Below are positions 62,726 to 64,000 of a DNA stretch of 64,000 bases, piece by piece; position 1 is the stretch's first letter; each line of letters begins with the position of its first letter. The stretch is taken from NCBI RefSeq assembly GCF_037975245.1, contig NC_092582.1:17138577-17202576 (forward strand). The letters are read 5' to 3'. The position numbers and the translations under genes were made by a program. This DNA is from Apostichopus japonicus. Its lineage: Eukaryota > Echinodermata > Holothuroidea > Aspidochirotida > Stichopodidae. The notes under the pieces are model-generated. The model was not told where the DNA came from. It searched no databases and saw nothing but the letters and a program-made list of their open reading frames with translations.

Positions 62726-64000
62726 CTTGTCAATAATGTTGTCCAAGATCTTCTTTGCTTGTGGCATCCGTTTCGTAATATATCAACAGAACAGACGAAT
62801 ACGTGGTACCACGACTGGTGTCAAAGTTCTCGGTACTTTATTTATTTATTTTTTAATTTAATCCAATTCTCAAGATTTATACTGCAGTTTAACACTTTTC
62901 TCCCCGCATGATTCGCGTCAACCCGGAAGGCAGGAATATCTATAACGCCACGTTCCTTGGTTAATTCCATCGATGAAGTTGTCAGTTGAAAGTTGTCATA
63001 CCAAGAAAGTCATTTGACGTATTCCGTGATCTGCGCACTCAAGTATTACGGTACTTAACCCAGTCCATTTCTGAAGCCAAAGTGAAGAAAATAGAGCGGA
63101 TTCTTACTAACTACTACTTAAAACTCTACTTAAAGCCCACCGCGCACTGTCCGATCGATCACGGCCACGCTCAACTCACCGTCGTTACGTAGATCGGGCA
63201 TTTAGCGGAGTTTCAAACTACGACCGATCACCCTTTTGGCTAGGTTAAAGCAGGAAGTTGTTATGGAAATAAACAACTCCCTGGTTAAAGTGCCGTCACC
63301 TTCAGTCGATCAAACTGAACACGCAGCGCTTCCACGGCGGGGATTCAAGGTTGAAAATGTACATTTAAAAAAAAATAAGACAAATCACGGGTTTCTTTAA
63401 TTACCTAAACTTAAATTACCCAAACGAGCTCCGGTCGTTAACCGCAAACAGTCGTTGTGTAGCCGTAAAAATTCTAGCCTTTATATCAGTTAAATTGACA
63501 CCGTTTTCTTCGACATCCCCAAAATAAAGATTTACAACCTATGGATCATTCAACCCCCACCACGTACTCACGACGCGTATCTCATTGAGTTCTTTTTATA
63601 ACAATAACAGAAAAAAGCTTTTGAGTTGTTTAATTTTTAATTTTTGACTAATTAACCCAATATTACGTGGTGATGATCAAAGTAAGATTACAATCGATAT
63701 AAGATATTAGTGGAACATTCAATAGTTAGTTATTCGAAGTTCCCATTCGGGACTAAATATTTACTATTTATCTAGGTATAGATGGTGACGCAGATGGGGA
63801 TACTGAATGAGGCACAGAGGTTTTGTTCTTTCCTTATAACAATTATTTACAAAGAAAGTGACTCCAATTAAGAATTCATGAAACATCATTAGATGTATCT
63901 TCAAATTTGTTTTCTTCTCAAGTAATTGGTTATTAGTCGATTAATTGTTAACTTAACTCATTACCACTATTTGCGGAAGATATCCCAGTAAGCCATGCAG
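62726..64000. other. Right edge, no feature seen
   Basis: Would include the promoter of the minus-strand gene starting at 62725. No clear TATA box, exon or repeat was recognised. Confidence 0.4.

Overview
This is eukaryotic (metazoan) genomic DNA. It is AT-rich, its genes are split by GT-AG introns, and it is dense in transposons. The extracellular domain exons (sushi/CCP, WAP-like, Ig), tRNA-derived SINEs, LINE and Penelope-like tails and invertebrate transposon-associated gene families suggest a marine invertebrate. My guess is an echinoderm such as a sea cucumber, but the sequence does not prove this. No bacterial, organellar or viral gene was recognised.

Layout. 1-5 kb: two intact minus-strand sushi exons (4741-4562, 4034-3831). 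5-6.4 kb: a tRNA-like SINE head and a LINE 3' end. 7.6-10.3 kb: three exons of a decayed gene with a ParB-like domain. 11.5-14.5 kb: a minisatellite of 20-bp hairpins, then about 1.13 kb of pure (GATA)n, then a minus-strand LINE tail. 14.7-20.3 kb: a plus-strand receptor-like gene (five sushi exons, one Ig domain on two exons, candidate downstream exons), all junctions phase 1; sushi 1 and sushi 4 carry stops, so this copy looks like a pseudogene. 21.5-25.5 kb: a Penelope-like GIY-YIG remnant, then three hAT-type elements nested inside one another. 28.5-31.7 kb: a TTAA-flanked element holding a decayed P2X7-ballast-domain gene. 33.2-42.1 kb: a decayed DUF7869-family gene whose intron holds two nested copies of a long palindromic transposon. 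42.2-45.9 kb: a second hairpin minisatellite with the same 20-bp core, then about 1.75 kb of (CTAT)n. 47.1-56.4 kb: a minus-strand gene of three exons (signal peptide, WAP-like, sushi plus stop; 143 codons if uninterrupted), whose WAP exon is split by a 5.15-kb CACTG/CAGTG-ended transposon carrying its own decayed gene. 58-62.7 kb: candidate minus-strand exons of an unrecognised secreted or membrane protein.

The sushi, WAP and Ig exons all have phase 1 boundaries, as expected of a locus built by exon shuffling for secreted or cell-surface recognition proteins. The most unusual signals are: the two unrelated minisatellites sharing one hairpin core, each followed by a giant tetranucleotide array entered through the same 19-bp junction; the exactly delimited transposon inside the WAP exon; the three-deep hAT nest; and a hammerhead-ribozyme-like fold at Penelope/GIY-YIG-type tails.
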